From assembly GCA_963721105.1 (NCBI GenBank), contig CAVRHY010000018.1, positions 1 to 64,000 of the forward strand: a stretch of 64,000 nucleotides of DNA. Reading direction: 5' to 3'. This stretch comes from Thermohalobaculum sp963721105. Lineage in GTDB: Bacteria; Pseudomonadota; Alphaproteobacteria; Rhodobacterales; Rhodobacteraceae. Within the stretch, counting starts at the first letter, position 1, and every line of letters begins with the position of its first letter. Made by a program: the position numbers and the translations under genes. This document shows, piece after piece, positions 28,408-38,141 of the stretch. The notes under the pieces are model-generated. The model was given only the letters and a program-made list of their open reading frames with translations, was not told the origin of the DNA and made no database searches.

Positions 28408-29298
28408 ATGGACCGCCATCCCGACGCGCTCTCCCTTGATCAAGTCGGCCAGGTGGGCACCGATCTCAGCCGGCCCGAGTGCGTCCTGGCGCAGGCCGAC
28501 GGGACGCTCTGGGTTTCTGACGACCGTAGCGGTGTGTTGCGCATCGGCCCCGACGGCACCCAGGGGCGCATCGGCCGGGTCGGCGGCACGCCGAACGGCA
28601 TCGCGATGGACCGCGACGGGTCGTTCATGGTCGCCAACATCGAGAGCGGCCTGGTCCAGCGCCTGCGTCGCGACGGCACGCACGAGACGGTGCTGTCCGA
28701 GATCGACGGCCAGCCGCTGGGCGCGGTGAACTTCGTCCTCTTCGACCATCAGTGGCGGCTGTGGGTGACCGTCTCGACACGCACCTATCCGCGGCGCCAG
28801 GCGCTGAAGGACCCGCGGCCCGACGGCTATGTCATGTTGGTCGAGGACGGTCGCGCGCGCATCGTTGCCGACGAGCTGTTTTTCGCCAACGAGATCAGGC
28901 CCGACGCCGACGGGTGCGCCGTCTACGTCGCCGAGACGGCGGCAGGGCGGGTCCGCCGGTTCGACCTGGCGCCGGACGGCACGCTCTCGAACGGGCGGCC
29001 CTACGGGCCCGACCCACTGTGGCCGGGCGCGCTGACCGACGGCGTCGCGGTAGATTCGGCGGGCAATCTCTGGGTCACCGAGATCACCCGCAACGCCGTC
29101 GTCGTCATCGCCCCGGACGAGACGGCGACCGTCATCATCGAGGACCCGGAGGGCAGCCGTGTCCGCGTGCCGACCAGCGTCACCTTCGCCGGCCCGGACC
29201 TGCTGGATCTGTTGATCGGCTCGCTGGACATGCAGCACCTGCCGCGCTTTCGGGCGCCGGTGGCGGGGCTGGCGCCGCCGCACTGGCAGCTGGGCTGA
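28408..29298 (+). CDS. SMP-30/gluconolactonase-family protein
   Basis: 296 residues, six-bladed beta-propeller: LSRPECVLAQADGTLWVSDD (metal Glu), GRVGGTPNGIAMDRDGSFMV, LFFANEIRPDADGCAVYVAE (Asn-Glu ligands) and LTDGVAVDSAGNLWVTEI (catalytic Asp region). Members hydrolyse sugar-acid or other lactones. With the amidohydrolase it gives the island two lactonase-type enzymes. No signal peptide. Co-directional with the MFS and SDR genes. Confidence 0.82.
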   Translation: MDRHPDALSLDQVGQVGTDLSRPECVLAQADGTLWVSDDRSGVLRIGPDGTQGRIGRVGGTPNGIAMDRDGSFMVANIESGLVQRLRRDGTHETVLSEIDGQPLGAVNFVLFDHQWRLWVTVSTRTYPRRQALKDPRPDGYVMLVEDGRARIVADELFFANEIRPDADGCAVYVAETAAGRVRRFDLAPDGTLSNGRPYGPDPLWPGALTDGVAVDSAGNLWVTEITRNAVVVIAPDETATVIIEDPEGSRVRVPTSVTFAGPDLLDLLIGSLDMQHLPRFRAPVAGLAPPHWQLG

Positions 29299-29308
29299 GG
29301 CGCTGCAC

Positions 29309-30535
29309 GTGCCGCGGGCGGGCCTCAGCGACGGGGTGCTGGGCATCGGCTTCGTGCTGGTCTACCACGCCGGCATCGTCGCCGCGGCACAAGTCGCGCC
29401 CGTGCTGGCGCCGGTGGCCGCCGCCGACATAGGCGTCGACCCGCGCGAGGTCAGTGTCTTCACCGCGATCATCTTCGCGGTGGCGCTGGTCTCATCGAAC
29501 GGCACGGCGGGATTGCTGGCGCGGTACGGCTCGCTGCCGGCGGCGGCGGCGTCGCTGATCACCTCTGCCGCGGGATTGTTCGTTCTGGCCTTGGCCGAGG
29601 GCCCCTGGGGCGCGGTCGCGGCGGCGGTCCTGATCGGCATCTCGTACGGGCCGGTAAACCCCGTCGGCTCGCGCGTGATCGCTCGGCTGACAAGCGGGCG
29701 GCGGCAGAACCTGATCTTCTCGCTGAAGCAGTCGAGCGTCGCCATCGGCGCCGCGGCGACGGCTGCCGCCCTGCCGGCGATCGCCTTGGTGCTGGGCTGG
29801 CGCGCGGCGGTCATCTCGGCAGCGATGCTCTGCATCGGTACCGCGCTGCTGGCGCTGCCTGCTGCGGCGCGGCTGGGCAGCGACGGCGACCCGGGGGCCT
29901 CGGTGCGCTTCGCCGGCCCCTTCACCCCGGCAATGGCGATGCTGCGCGACCCAGTGCTGCGCGGGCTGGCCATCGCGGTGGCGACGTTTTCGATGGCGCA
30001 GTTCGGCTTCATGTCCGTCTACGTGACCATGCTCTGGCGCCTGACCGGCGTCAGCCCGGGCGTCGCGGCCGGCATGCTGTCGATTGCCATGGCGGCCAGC
30101 ATCGCCGGGCGGCTGTTCTGGGGCTGGCGTGCCGACAATGGCAACCCGCGCCGCGTGCTGGCGCTGCTCGCCGCCTCTGGCGCGCTGGTTCTGGCGTTGT
30201 CGCTCGGGCTATCGGAGGCGTGGAGGCCGCCGGCGCTGACGGCGCTCAGCCTGGCGCTGGGGTTGGGGCCGATGTCGTGGAGCGGCGTCCTTCTCTCGGA
30301 AGTTGCGCGCGCTGGCGCGGCGCGCGCAGGGGCGCATGGCGTTACCACGGCGACCGCCGGGACCATGGTGTTCGCCTATCTCGGCGGGCTGCTAGGCCCG
30401 GGCCTGCTGGCGCTCTCGTCGTCGTTCACGGGCGGCTACGGGGCCGGGATCGGGGTCATCGCCGCGGGGTTCGTCGCGACCGCTCTGCAGGTCGGACAGG
30501 TACAGGATGCAAGGATCAGGGAGGGTTCGGAGTGA
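29309..30535 (+). CDS. MFS transporter
   Basis: 408 residues, 12 hydrophobic helices. The start is GTG at 29309, 10 bp after the SMP-30 stop. Motifs typical of MFS: GISYGPVNPVGSRVIARLTS and NLIFSLKQSSVAIGAAAT in the first half, and FWGWRADNGNPRRVLALLAA (motif A-like) between helices 8 and 9. Likely an organic-acid or aromatic-acid carrier of the CynX/NarK-like type. Substrate unknown. Confidence 0.82.
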   Translation: MPRAGLSDGVLGIGFVLVYHAGIVAAAQVAPVLAPVAAADIGVDPREVSVFTAIIFAVALVSSNGTAGLLARYGSLPAAAASLITSAAGLFVLALAEGPWGAVAAAVLIGISYGPVNPVGSRVIARLTSGRRQNLIFSLKQSSVAIGAAATAAALPAIALVLGWRAAVISAAMLCIGTALLALPAAARLGSDGDPGASVRFAGPFTPAMAMLRDPVLRGLAIAVATFSMAQFGFMSVYVTMLWRLTGVSPGVAAGMLSIAMAASIAGRLFWGWRADNGNPRRVLALLAASGALVLALSLGLSEAWRPPALTALSLALGLGPMSWSGVLLSEVARAGAARAGAHGVTTATAGTMVFAYLGGLLGPGLLALSSSFTGGYGAGIGVIAAGFVATALQVGQVQDARIREGSE

Positions 30536-31282
30536 ACAGGACGCTTGTCGTCACCGGCGCTTCGCGCGGGATCGGCGCCGCGACCGCGCGGCTGGCCGGC
30601 GCGCGCGGATGGGCAGTCGCACTGGCGCACCGCGACAGCGGCGCCGAGGCCGACGCGGTGGCCGAGGAGATCCGCGCCGCCGGCGGAGAGGCCAGAGTTT
30701 TCTGCGCCGACATGGGGCGGGAAGACGAGGTCGTCTCGCTGTTCCGGGCGGTCGAACTCGGCTCTGCCGCCGCTGGGCGCGCTGGTCAACAATGCCGCGC
30801 GCGTGGCGGCGCGGCGGATGCGCGTCGCCGAACTCTCGGCTGCCGAGATCGACGGGCTGCTCTCCGTCAATGTCACCGGCGCCATGGTCGCGGCGCGCGA
30901 GGCGGCGGCGCGCCTTTCGACAGCGAACGGCGGCCAGGGCGGCGCCATCGTCAATGTCTCGTCGCTGGCGTCAAAGCATGGCGCGCCGCGGCTCTATGTC
31001 CACTATGCCGCGTCCAAGGCGGCGCTGGACGCCTTTACCCACGGTTTCGCGATCGAGGTCGCCGCCGAGGGCATCCGCGTCAACGCCGTCCGCCCAGGGT
31101 TGATCGACACCGATATCCACGCTCGCGCCGGCATGCCCGACCGCGTCTCGAAGGTCGGCCCGCGCATCCCGATCGGCCGCGCCGGCACCGCCCTGGAGGT
31201 CGCAAAAACCATCCTCTGGCTGACCTCGGACGAGGCCTCGTACGTCACCGGCGCGATCCTGGACGTGGGTGGCGGGGCGTGA
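30532..31282 (+). CDS. SDR-family oxidoreductase, one frameshift
   Basis: 249 residues after removing one extra base. GTG at 30532 overlaps the MFS stop (GTGA) and has AGGGAGGG upstream. LVVTGASRGIGAATARL is the NAD(P)-binding glycine motif, LVNNAARVAAR the NNAG motif, then NVSSLASKHGAP, YVHYAASKAALDAFT (catalytic Tyr/Lys) and VRPGLIDTDIHA. The frame changes near 30765. FabG-like; probably oxidises a hydroxyacid or hydroxyacyl intermediate. Confidence 0.82.
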
Positions 31283-31378
31283 GGCGGGACGCTGCCGCGG
31301 CGCATCGTTTCCCCGTGTCCCAGCCAGCGGATTGCCTCTCGACATCGGGCGAATAGGAGTTGACGCCGCTCTCTGCAG

Positions 31379-31392
31379 ATTGTCAACATTAT
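31379..31392 (+). promoter_or_regulatory. Predicted GntR operator, site 3 (second TRAP operon)
   Basis: ATTGTCAACATTAT, preceded by CTGCAG exactly as at site 1, lies 81 bp upstream of the dctP start at 31473. Confidence 0.65.
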
Positions 31393-31472
31393 CTCTGTAA
31401 TAGCCCGAACCCGCCGAGAAGAGCGGGCATGGCCAGCGGAGGGCCACGGGAAAAGCTCAAGGGAGGACAATT

Positions 31473-32480
31473 ATGGACCGCAGACTGCAGACGGCCGCGT
31501 TCGGAGCGGCAACCGCGGTGGCACTGGTGTCGGCCGCACCGGCACAGGCCGACCCGATCGCGGCGCGGCTCAGCTATCACTGGGCGCCATCGCACCACAG
31601 CGCGATCTACTCGCAGAAGTTCGCAGACTGCGTGAACGAGAAGGGCGCCGAAAAGGTCCATATCGACACCTTCCCCTCGGGCCAGCTCTTCGGAATCCGC
31701 GAAGTAATGGGCGCGCTGACCGCCGGCGCGGTCGAGATGGGCGGCGTCGTCGGCATCGTCAGCTTCCCGCCGGTCAACAAGAACTACAACGTCGAGGCGC
31801 TGCCTGGCTATTTCAACAGCTTCGAGCAGCTGCGCGGCTTCTTCAACGACACCGATGCCGGAAAGCAGGTCTGGCAGGACATCCTGGACCGCACGCAGAC
31901 CGTGGTGCTGGCCTATAACCCGACCGGACCCTTCATGGCGTTCACGTCGGTCCACCCGCTGACCTCGCCCGAGGCGTTCCAAGGGCTGAAGGCGCGCTAC
32001 TTGACCGGAGTCGAACGGCCTCGCTGGAGCGCGCTGGGCGCCGACGCGCTCTCGATGCCGACGCGCGAAGTCTACACGGCGCTGCAGAACGGCATGATCG
32101 ACACCTTCGCCACAGTCCCCTCGGCCATCAAGGCCTATGACTGGTGGGAGTACGTCAAGTACGGCCAGAAGCCATACCAGTTCTACGCCGACGCTTTCAT
32201 CATGGCGAACCGCGCCTGGTTCGACGGGCTGCCCGATGACGTCAAGGAAACGATCAACGCCTGTGGCAAGACGATCTCCGACGAGTCGACCGCCTCGGTC
32301 ATGCAGTTCTCGGAAGAGGTGCTGAAGGAGTTCGAAGAGCGCGGCGGCCAGGTCGACACGCTCAGCGACGAGGAACTGGAGGCGTTCCGCAAGATTGATG
32401 AGGAAAAGGTGCTGCCCGGCATGTCGGACCTGATCGATCCCGAGGTCTTGAAGGCCGCCGGCGACTACGTCGGCCGCTGA
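31473..32480 (+). CDS. dctP: TRAP transporter substrate-binding protein (DctP family), second copy
   Basis: 335 residues; GGGAGGACAATT precedes ATG. Signal peptide to ALVSAAPAQADP. DctP core: LSYHWAPSHHSAIYSQKFAD, VEMGGVVGIVSFPPVNKNYN, LKARYLTGVERPRWSALGAD (conserved Arg) and ALQNGMIDTFATVPSAIKAY. The protein is clearly diverged from the copy at 23287, so a different ligand is likely. First gene after operator site 3. Confidence 0.9.
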   Translation: MDRRLQTAAFGAATAVALVSAAPAQADPIAARLSYHWAPSHHSAIYSQKFADCVNEKGAEKVHIDTFPSGQLFGIREVMGALTAGAVEMGGVVGIVSFPPVNKNYNVEALPGYFNSFEQLRGFFNDTDAGKQVWQDILDRTQTVVLAYNPTGPFMAFTSVHPLTSPEAFQGLKARYLTGVERPRWSALGADALSMPTREVYTALQNGMIDTFATVPSAIKAYDWWEYVKYGQKPYQFYADAFIMANRAWFDGLPDDVKETINACGKTISDESTASVMQFSEEVLKEFEERGGQVDTLSDEELEAFRKIDEEKVLPGMSDLIDPEVLKAAGDYVGR

Positions 32481-32494
32481 CGCCGCACCCGACC

Positions 32495-32518
32495 CGCACC
32501 GCCCCCCGGGGTGGTGCG
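32495..32518 (+). terminator. Hairpin between dctP and dctQ
   Basis: CGCACCGCCCC pairs with GGGGTGGTGCG (one G-U) around a 2-nt loop, with no T-run. Such intercistronic hairpins commonly protect the binding-protein mRNA and lower permease expression. Confidence 0.5.
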
Positions 32519-32558
32519 GCTGCCTCGCTGCGGTTCCCGGCCACGGAGAGTCCCCTTG

Positions 32559-33086
32559 ATGCGTCCCGTTCTGCGTGCGATCGGCGCGGTGAACAACGTG
32601 CTGGAGCGCGTGGTCTTCTTCGTCTCGACCGCGCTCGTCGCGGTGATCGTGGTGATCCTGTTCGGCGGCGCCGTGACCCGGTACGCGACGGGGCTGGGTT
32701 TCAACGTCTTCCTCGAACTGCCCCCCATGCTGATGCCCTGGCTGATCTTTCCGCTGGCCGGCGTGCTGATGCGCGGCACCTCGCATATCGGCGTCGAGTA
32801 CCTGCCCGAACGCCTGCCGCCGGGCGCGAGGCGCCTGCTGCGCATCGTCGTCTTCTCCATCGCGACGGCCGCCGGGATCATGTTCTGCTATGCCGGAATT
32901 ACCGCCACCTTGCTGTTCCGCATGGTCGGCCAGGTAACCGAGATGGAGTGGGAATTCCCGATCTGGTGGATCTACCTCTCCTTTCCCGTCGGCTTCGCGA
33001 TCCTGACCCTCTTCGCGATCGAGGGGCTGCTGCGCGCCGCTGCCGGCCTGCCCGAGGTCCACGTGCCCTCCAAAAGGACCGAGTGA
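32559..33086 (+). CDS. dctQ: TRAP transporter small permease (DctQ), second copy
   Basis: 175 residues from ATG 32559 (GGAGAG 10 bp upstream); an earlier GTG at 32511 falls inside the hairpin and is unlikely. Four helices: VVFFVSTALVAVIVVILFG, LMPWLIFPLAGVLMRGTSHIGVEYL (signature), RIVVFSIATAAGIMFCYAGI and WWIYLSFPVGFAILTLFA. Confidence 0.88.
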   Translation: MRPVLRAIGAVNNVLERVVFFVSTALVAVIVVILFGGAVTRYATGLGFNVFLELPPMLMPWLIFPLAGVLMRGTSHIGVEYLPERLPPGARRLLRIVVFSIATAAGIMFCYAGITATLLFRMVGQVTEMEWEFPIWWIYLSFPVGFAILTLFAIEGLLRAAAGLPEVHVPSKRTE

Positions 33087-33087
33087 C

Positions 33088-34356
33088 ATGGTGCAGGCCG
33101 CGATCGCGATCTCGCTGTTCCTGCTGTTCCTCTCGGTGCCGGTCTTCCTGGTCTTCGGCATCGGGTCCGGGATGGTGGCGCTCATCGGGCTGCACCTGCC
33201 CTGGTCGACGCTGATCCAGGTCGCCTTCGGCGCGGTTACCAAGCAGGTCCTGCTGGCTATCCCGCTGTTCATCTTCACCGGACTGGTGATGCTCAGGAGC
33301 GGCGTCGCCCGCCGGCTCGTCGACTTTGCCCTGTCGCTGGTCGGCCACTGGCCGGGTGGCCTGGGCGTCGCCATGGTGCTGACCATGGGCTTCTTCGCCG
33401 CTTTCTGCGGCTCGATCCTGGCGGCGATCACCGCCGTCGGCACGATCATGATGCCCGAGATGCTGAGGAAGGGATATCCGCCCGCCTTCACCGTCACGCT
33501 CGCCGCGTCGGCCGGGCTGCTCGAGGCGCTGATCCCGCCATCCAACGCCGCGATCATCTATTCCGCGCTGACCGGCGTGCCGGTCTCGCAAACCTTCGCA
33601 GCAGGGGTAGGGCCCGGGCTGGTGCTGCTGGTGGTCCTCAGCCTCCTGGTCGTCATCCGCTGCCGCAAGCTGCCCTCACCGCCGCGCGCCACCGCGCGCC
33701 AGCGCCTGATCGCCTTCCGCCAGGCCCTGCCGGGACTGCTGACGCCCGTCATCATCCTGGGCGGCATCTATGGCGGTCTGCTGACACCATCCGAGACCGC
33801 TGCCGTCGCCTCGATCTGGGCGATCCTGGTAGGCTTCCTTGTGCACCGCGAGCTGACATGGGAGGGTATCTGGAACTCGCTGCGCGGCACGGCGACAACG
33901 ACGGCGGTGATCTTCGTCATCATCGCGATGGCGACCTTCCTGTCGGTCGTGCTGACCTACACTCAGGCGCCGCAGAACCTGACGGCCTACCTGATCGGCT
34001 TCGGCGTCGACGATGTCGCCTTCCTGCTGATCGTCGGGCTGGTCTGCCTGATCCTGGGCACCTTCATCGAGATCGTGCCGGTCTTCTACCTGACGGTGCC
34101 GATCTTCATGGCCGTGGCGACCAAGCTGGGGATCCCGCTGGTCCACCTCTACATCGTCTTCACCGCCTTCGCCGGCCTGGGTCTGCTGACCCCGCCCGTC
34201 TGCATCGGGCTCTACACCGCGGCCGGCGTCATCAACATGTCAGCCGACCGGGCTTTCAAGGAAGTACCGCTCTTCGTGCTGGTCGGCGTCGGCTACGGCA
34301 TCCTGATGATCTTCATGCCCTGGCTGGCGACCACGCTGCCGGAGCTGATGCGATGA
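33088..34356 (+). CDS. dctM: TRAP transporter large permease (DctM), second copy
   Basis: 422 residues starting 1 bp after the dctQ stop. Signature segments: FIFTGLVMLRSGVARRLVDF, FFAAFCGSILAAITAVGTIM, GLLEALIPPSNAAIIYSALT and FAGLGLLTPPVCIGLYTAAG. Ends overlapping the acyl-CoA synthetase gene as ATGA, linking transport to CoA activation. Confidence 0.9.
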   Translation: MVQAAIAISLFLLFLSVPVFLVFGIGSGMVALIGLHLPWSTLIQVAFGAVTKQVLLAIPLFIFTGLVMLRSGVARRLVDFALSLVGHWPGGLGVAMVLTMGFFAAFCGSILAAITAVGTIMMPEMLRKGYPPAFTVTLAASAGLLEALIPPSNAAIIYSALTGVPVSQTFAAGVGPGLVLLVVLSLLVVIRCRKLPSPPRATARQRLIAFRQALPGLLTPVIILGGIYGGLLTPSETAAVASIWAILVGFLVHRELTWEGIWNSLRGTATTTAVIFVIIAMATFLSVVLTYTQAPQNLTAYLIGFGVDDVAFLLIVGLVCLILGTFIEIVPVFYLTVPIFMAVATKLGIPLVHLYIVFTAFAGLGLLTPPVCIGLYTAAGVINMSADRAFKEVPLFVLVGVGYGILMIFMPWLATTLPELMR

Positions 34357-36586
34357 ACGGCCCGAACCGGGCGACGCCCCCGGGGGAGGGGGCCGCGCTG
34401 CGCGAGCGGGCGGCGCGCTCGGCTGCCCGGGCGCGCGCCACTGGCGCGACGGCACTCAGCGAGACCGATGCCAAGGCGCTGCTGGCCGCGGCCGGGCTGG
34501 CAGTGCCGGCCGGCGTCTCGGCGGCTTCCATCGAGTTGCTGGACGGGCGGGCGCTGGCGGCGCTCCGCCCGCCGCTGGTCGCCAAGATCCTGACCGCCGA
34601 GGGTGCGCACAAGAGCGATATCGGCGGCGTGCGGCTGGACCTCGCAGGCGCGATCGAGGCTCGCGCCGCGCTGGCCGAGATCGCGGCCGCGGCCGGGCGC
34701 GGCCGGCGTCGAGGTCGCCGGCTTCCTGGTCGAGGAGCAAGCGCCGGCCGGGCACGAACTGGTGCTGGGGGGGCTCTACGACCCGCGCTTCGGCCCCTGC
34801 GTCATGCTGGGGCTGGGCGGCGTCTTCGTCGAGATCTTCCAGGACGTCGCCTTCCGCCTGTGCCCGATCACCGAGCGCGACGCGCGCGAGATGATCGGTT
34901 CGCTGCGCGCCGTCCCCCTGCTGCGCGGCGCTCGCGGCCGGGCGCCCGTCGACGAGTCGGCGATCGTTGCCGCGCTGATGGCGCTGGGCGGCGAGGGCGG
35001 GGTGCTCGAGGCGCTCGACGGCCAAGCCACCGAGATTGATGTCAATCCGCTGATCGCCTCGGCCGGGGGCGTGGTGGCGGCGGACGCGCGCATCATCCTG
35101 TCTCGAGCGCCGACCGAGCCCCCTGCGCCGCCCGCGCCGCTGGACGTCGAGGCGGTGCGCAACGCCTTCCGGCCGCTGTTCCGGCCGCGGTCTATTGCCG
35201 TGCTGGGTGCCTCGGCAATGGGTGCGTCGTTCGGAAACGAGGTCATCCGGCACAGCCGCGCCTTCGGCTACACCGGCGCGATCCGACCGGTCCACCCCAG
35301 GGCCGACGAGGTCGAGGGACTGCCGACGGTGCCCTCGCTGGCAGCCTTGCCCGAGCCGGCCGACTTCGCCTACGTCGCCGTCGCCGCCGAGGCGGCTATC
35401 GACAGCATCGCCGCGGCTCCGGGCGCGGCGCGCTTCGTCCAGGTCATGTCGTCGGGTTTCGGCGAGACCGAGGAGGGCCGTGCCCGCGAAGCACGTCTCG
35501 CCGCCGCGGCGCGGCAGTCGGGCGCCCGGCTGATCGGGCCGAACTGCCTGGGCGTGCACAGCCCGCGCGGCGGGCTTACCTTTGTCGGCGGCGCGTCGCC
35601 CGAGCCGGGCTCGGTTGGCGTCATCTCGCAGTCCGGCGGGCTGGCAGTCGACGTCATCCTGCGCGGCGAGCAGCGCGGCCTGCGCTTCTCGGGCGTGACA
35701 ACGCTCGGCAACAGCGCCGATCTCGGCCCCGCCGACCTGCTGGAGCACCACCTGATCGACCCGGACACCAGCGTCATCGGCCTCTATCTCGAGGACGTGC
35801 GCGACGGCCGGCGCTTCTTCGCCCGGCTGCGTGATGCGCGCGCGGCCAAGCCGGTCGTTCTGCTGGCTGGCGGGGCGACGGCGGCCGGCCGGCGGGCGGC
35901 GGCGTCGCATACCGGCTCGCTGGCGGCGGATGCGCGGCTGTGGCACGGGCTCGCCCGCCAGACCGGCGCGGTGCTGACCGAGACGCTGGACCAGTTCCTG
36001 GACGCACTTCTGATCCTGCGCGACCGGGCCGGCACGGCGCCCAGGCCGCTGCAGCGGGTCGCCCTGTTCGGCAATGGCGGCGGGGCGAGCGTGCTGGCCG
36101 CCGACGCCTTCGCGCGCGCCGGGCCTGGACACGCCGACGGTTCCGCGCGGGACGCGCGCCCGGTTGGACGCGCTGGGGCTGCCGCCGGGCACCGGGCTGG
36201 ACAACCCGATCGACACGCCGGCCGGCACGCTCCGCCACCGCGACGGCGCGGTCGCCGGCGAGATCCTGGACATCCTGGTCGAGGCGCACTGCTACGACGC
36301 AATCGTGCTGCACGTGAACCTGCCAGTCTTCACGACCTCGGCCAACCAGACGGTCGATGTCATCGGAGGGCTGGTGCGCGAGGCCGTGCGGGCCCAGTCG
36401 GGCGAGGACGCGCCGCGTGTCGTGCTGGTGCTGCGCTCTGACGGGGCGGAGAAGACCGACGCCCGCCGCCGCGCCGACCGCGACGTGGCGCTGGCGTCTG
36501 GCGTGCCGGTCTTCGCAGAACTGCCCGAGGCTGCCCGCGCCCTTTCGGCGCTTTCCCATTGGGAGGCCTTCAGGGCCGGGCGGTAG
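34353..36586 (+). CDS. NDP-forming acyl-CoA synthetase (acetate-CoA-ligase family), two frameshifts
   Basis: About 744 residues with the domain order ATP-grasp then CoA-binding/ligase. N-terminal ATP-grasp: PPLVAKILTAEGAHKSDIGG, FGPCVMLGLGGVFVEIFQDV, ATEIDVNPLI. C-terminal: CoA-binding Rossmann SIAVLGASAMGASFGN and GVISQSGGLAVDV, then SHTGSLAADARLWHGLARQT with the phosphorylated His. Shifts near 34700 and 36120, each equivalent to one extra base. It activates a carboxylate to its CoA thioester with ATP, giving ADP and phosphate. Coupled to the second TRAP operon, so it probably activates the imported acid. Confidence 0.85.
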
Positions 36587-36729
36587 GCCCGCCGCGCACC
36601 TCCGCCGGGTTGCACGATGTGACCACTGACAAGCTGCTGATCCGGAACGATTTCTGATTCTCTGGAGAGATATCCAGCCCGGAGTGTCGTGGTGTGTCGC
36701 TCGGCCATCACAAGAGAGAGGCTATGGGC

Positions 36730-36960
36730 CAGATACCGCCCCGACCACGCGCGCCATCCGAGCAGCGATACAGAAAAAGAAGGATTTGATCGCGAAGCTA
36801 GGCCGGCGGGCGATACGGCATCAACCCGAAGAAGGTGGCGACGGGGCGCAAGCGCAAAACGCTCGACCATGCGCCGATGGGGGCTGAAGGAGCGCCGCTC
36901 GTCTGCGAGGCGCTGGTCGTCACCTTCCGCCGGCCGGCGGAAAGGCCGATCAGCACCAGA
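36730..36960 (+). pseudogene. IS481-family transposase N-terminal remnant
   Basis: TTRAIRAAIQKKKDLIAKLG, then in other frames YGINPKKVATGRKRKT and APMG.KERRSS, correspond to the N-terminal helix-turn-helix of IS481-type transposases. Nothing of the integrase core follows. The rest of the 36587-37130 gap shows no gene I can support. Confidence 0.55.
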
Positions 36961-37130
36961 CCTCCCAGCGATCGCGCTTGGCGACAACGCCCTCAGGAGG
37001 ACCGGCATCGAAGCTTTCCGGCGGATGCACTGTCCGGCCGGCGCGATGCGCGCTCAAGCCCGGTCGCCGCCCCCCACGCAAAGTCAGGCGGCTCCGCCAA
37101 GTCGGACGCCGCTCAGGCCACGCGACCCCG

Positions 37131-37730
37131 TCAGGACTCCGCTTGCTCCCGTTCCAACTGCTGGATGGCCATCTTGCGTGAGCGGCCGACCAGGTACTTG
37201 GCGGCTTCGTCGGCCTTTTCCAGCTCGCCCCGCTCGATATGGTCGACAAGCCTGGCCCAGTTCACAGCCGAATCCCGCCGCCGCTCGAGCGTCGACAGAC
37301 CCAGCCGCGAATAGCGTAGCGTCTGGTGGAACAGCGAGTAGACCATCGCGGTCAGCCGCTCGCTGCCCGTCTCGACGCAGAGCAGCAGGTTCAGCTCCTG
37401 CACCGCAGCGACATAGGCTTCGGGCGTGTCGTCGTCGGCCAGCCGGAACAGTGCGTCGGTGTGCGGGCGAAGCCGCGCAGCCCCCTCGGCGCCCCGGCGC
37501 GCCAGCCGGACGGCGGCCAGACCGATCAGCTCGGCGCGCAGCTCGAAGACGTCCTCGACCTCCTCGACCGAGAGCTTGGTGACGATCGCGCCGCGCCGCG
37601 GCAGGATCGTGACCAGCCCCTCCTTCTCGAGGATGCGCAACGCCTCGCGCACCGGGCCGCGGCTGACCTGGAACCGGCCCGAGACCGCGACCTCGTGGAT
37701 GCGCGATCCGGGCGGGTAGTCGTCGCCCAC
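37131..37730 (-). CDS. GntR-family (FadR/FCD) transcriptional regulator
   Basis: The winged helix is clear (SGRFQVSRGPVREALRILEKEGLV, TILPRRGAIV) followed by an all-helical FCD effector domain (VEDVFELRAELIGLAAVRLA, H/E-rich metal-site region, LFHQTLRYSRLGLSTLERRR). 199 residues from GTG 37730, but the first helix of the HTH (SLAEQIATQLAEGIV) lies upstream in the same open frame, which has no usual start codon back to about 37890. The real start may be the ATG at about 37897 joined by a frameshift. It is last in the operon with the biotin carrier and a carboxyltransferase, behind operator site 4, so it is probably autoregulated and is the best candidate to bind all five operators. Confidence 0.85.
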   Translation of the reverse strand: MGDDYPPGSRIHEVAVSGRFQVSRGPVREALRILEKEGLVTILPRRGAIVTKLSVEEVEDVFELRAELIGLAAVRLARRGAEGAARLRPHTDALFRLADDDTPEAYVAAVQELNLLLCVETGSERLTAMVYSLFHQTLRYSRLGLSTLERRRDSAVNWARLVDHIERGELEKADEAAKYLVGRSRKMAIQQLEREQAES

Positions 37731-37898
37731 AATGCCCTCGGCAAGCTGCGTCGCGATCTGCTCGGCGAGGGACAGAGCTTCCCCGCCGGTGCCGAACGGA
37801 GGCCGGATCGATGCAAGTCCGACGCGTCTCAGCTGATCCCGCTCCCCTGAAAATTCTCGCCGCGGCAGCCCCCTGCCGCCGTTTCGGCAGTCATAGCG

Positions 37899-38126
37899 TC
37901 AGGTTTCCATGGTGGCAACGAGTTGCCCTTCCGCAATGCTGGCGCCTTCGTCCACGTGAATGCCGGCCAGCTTGCCGCTACAGGGCGCCAGCACGGGAAT
38001 TTCCATCTTCATCAATTCGAGGATCATGATGATGTCCTCTTCTTCCAGCTCGTCGCCGATGCCCTTCTCGATTTTCCACACCGTCCCGGTGATCTCGGAA
38101 TTGATCTTTTCTTCGGCCATGTCCAT
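37899..38126 (-). CDS. Stand-alone biotin carboxyl carrier protein
   Basis: 75 residues, single biotinyl/lipoyl domain. IMILELMKMEIPVLAPCSG holds the biotinylated Lys in the MKM motif (usual AMKM is LMKM), and DEGASIAEGQLVATME completes the hammerhead. GGAGAGAA precedes ATG. It carries carboxybiotin between the biotin carboxylase (41382-42740) and the carboxyltransferases of the island. Most acyl-CoA carboxylases fuse this domain to the carboxylase; here it is free. Confidence 0.88.
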   Translation of the reverse strand: MDMAEEKINSEITGTVWKIEKGIGDELEEEDIIMILELMKMEIPVLAPCSGKLAGIHVDEGASIAEGQLVATMET

Positions 38127-38141
38127 TTCTCTCCGTTCCGA

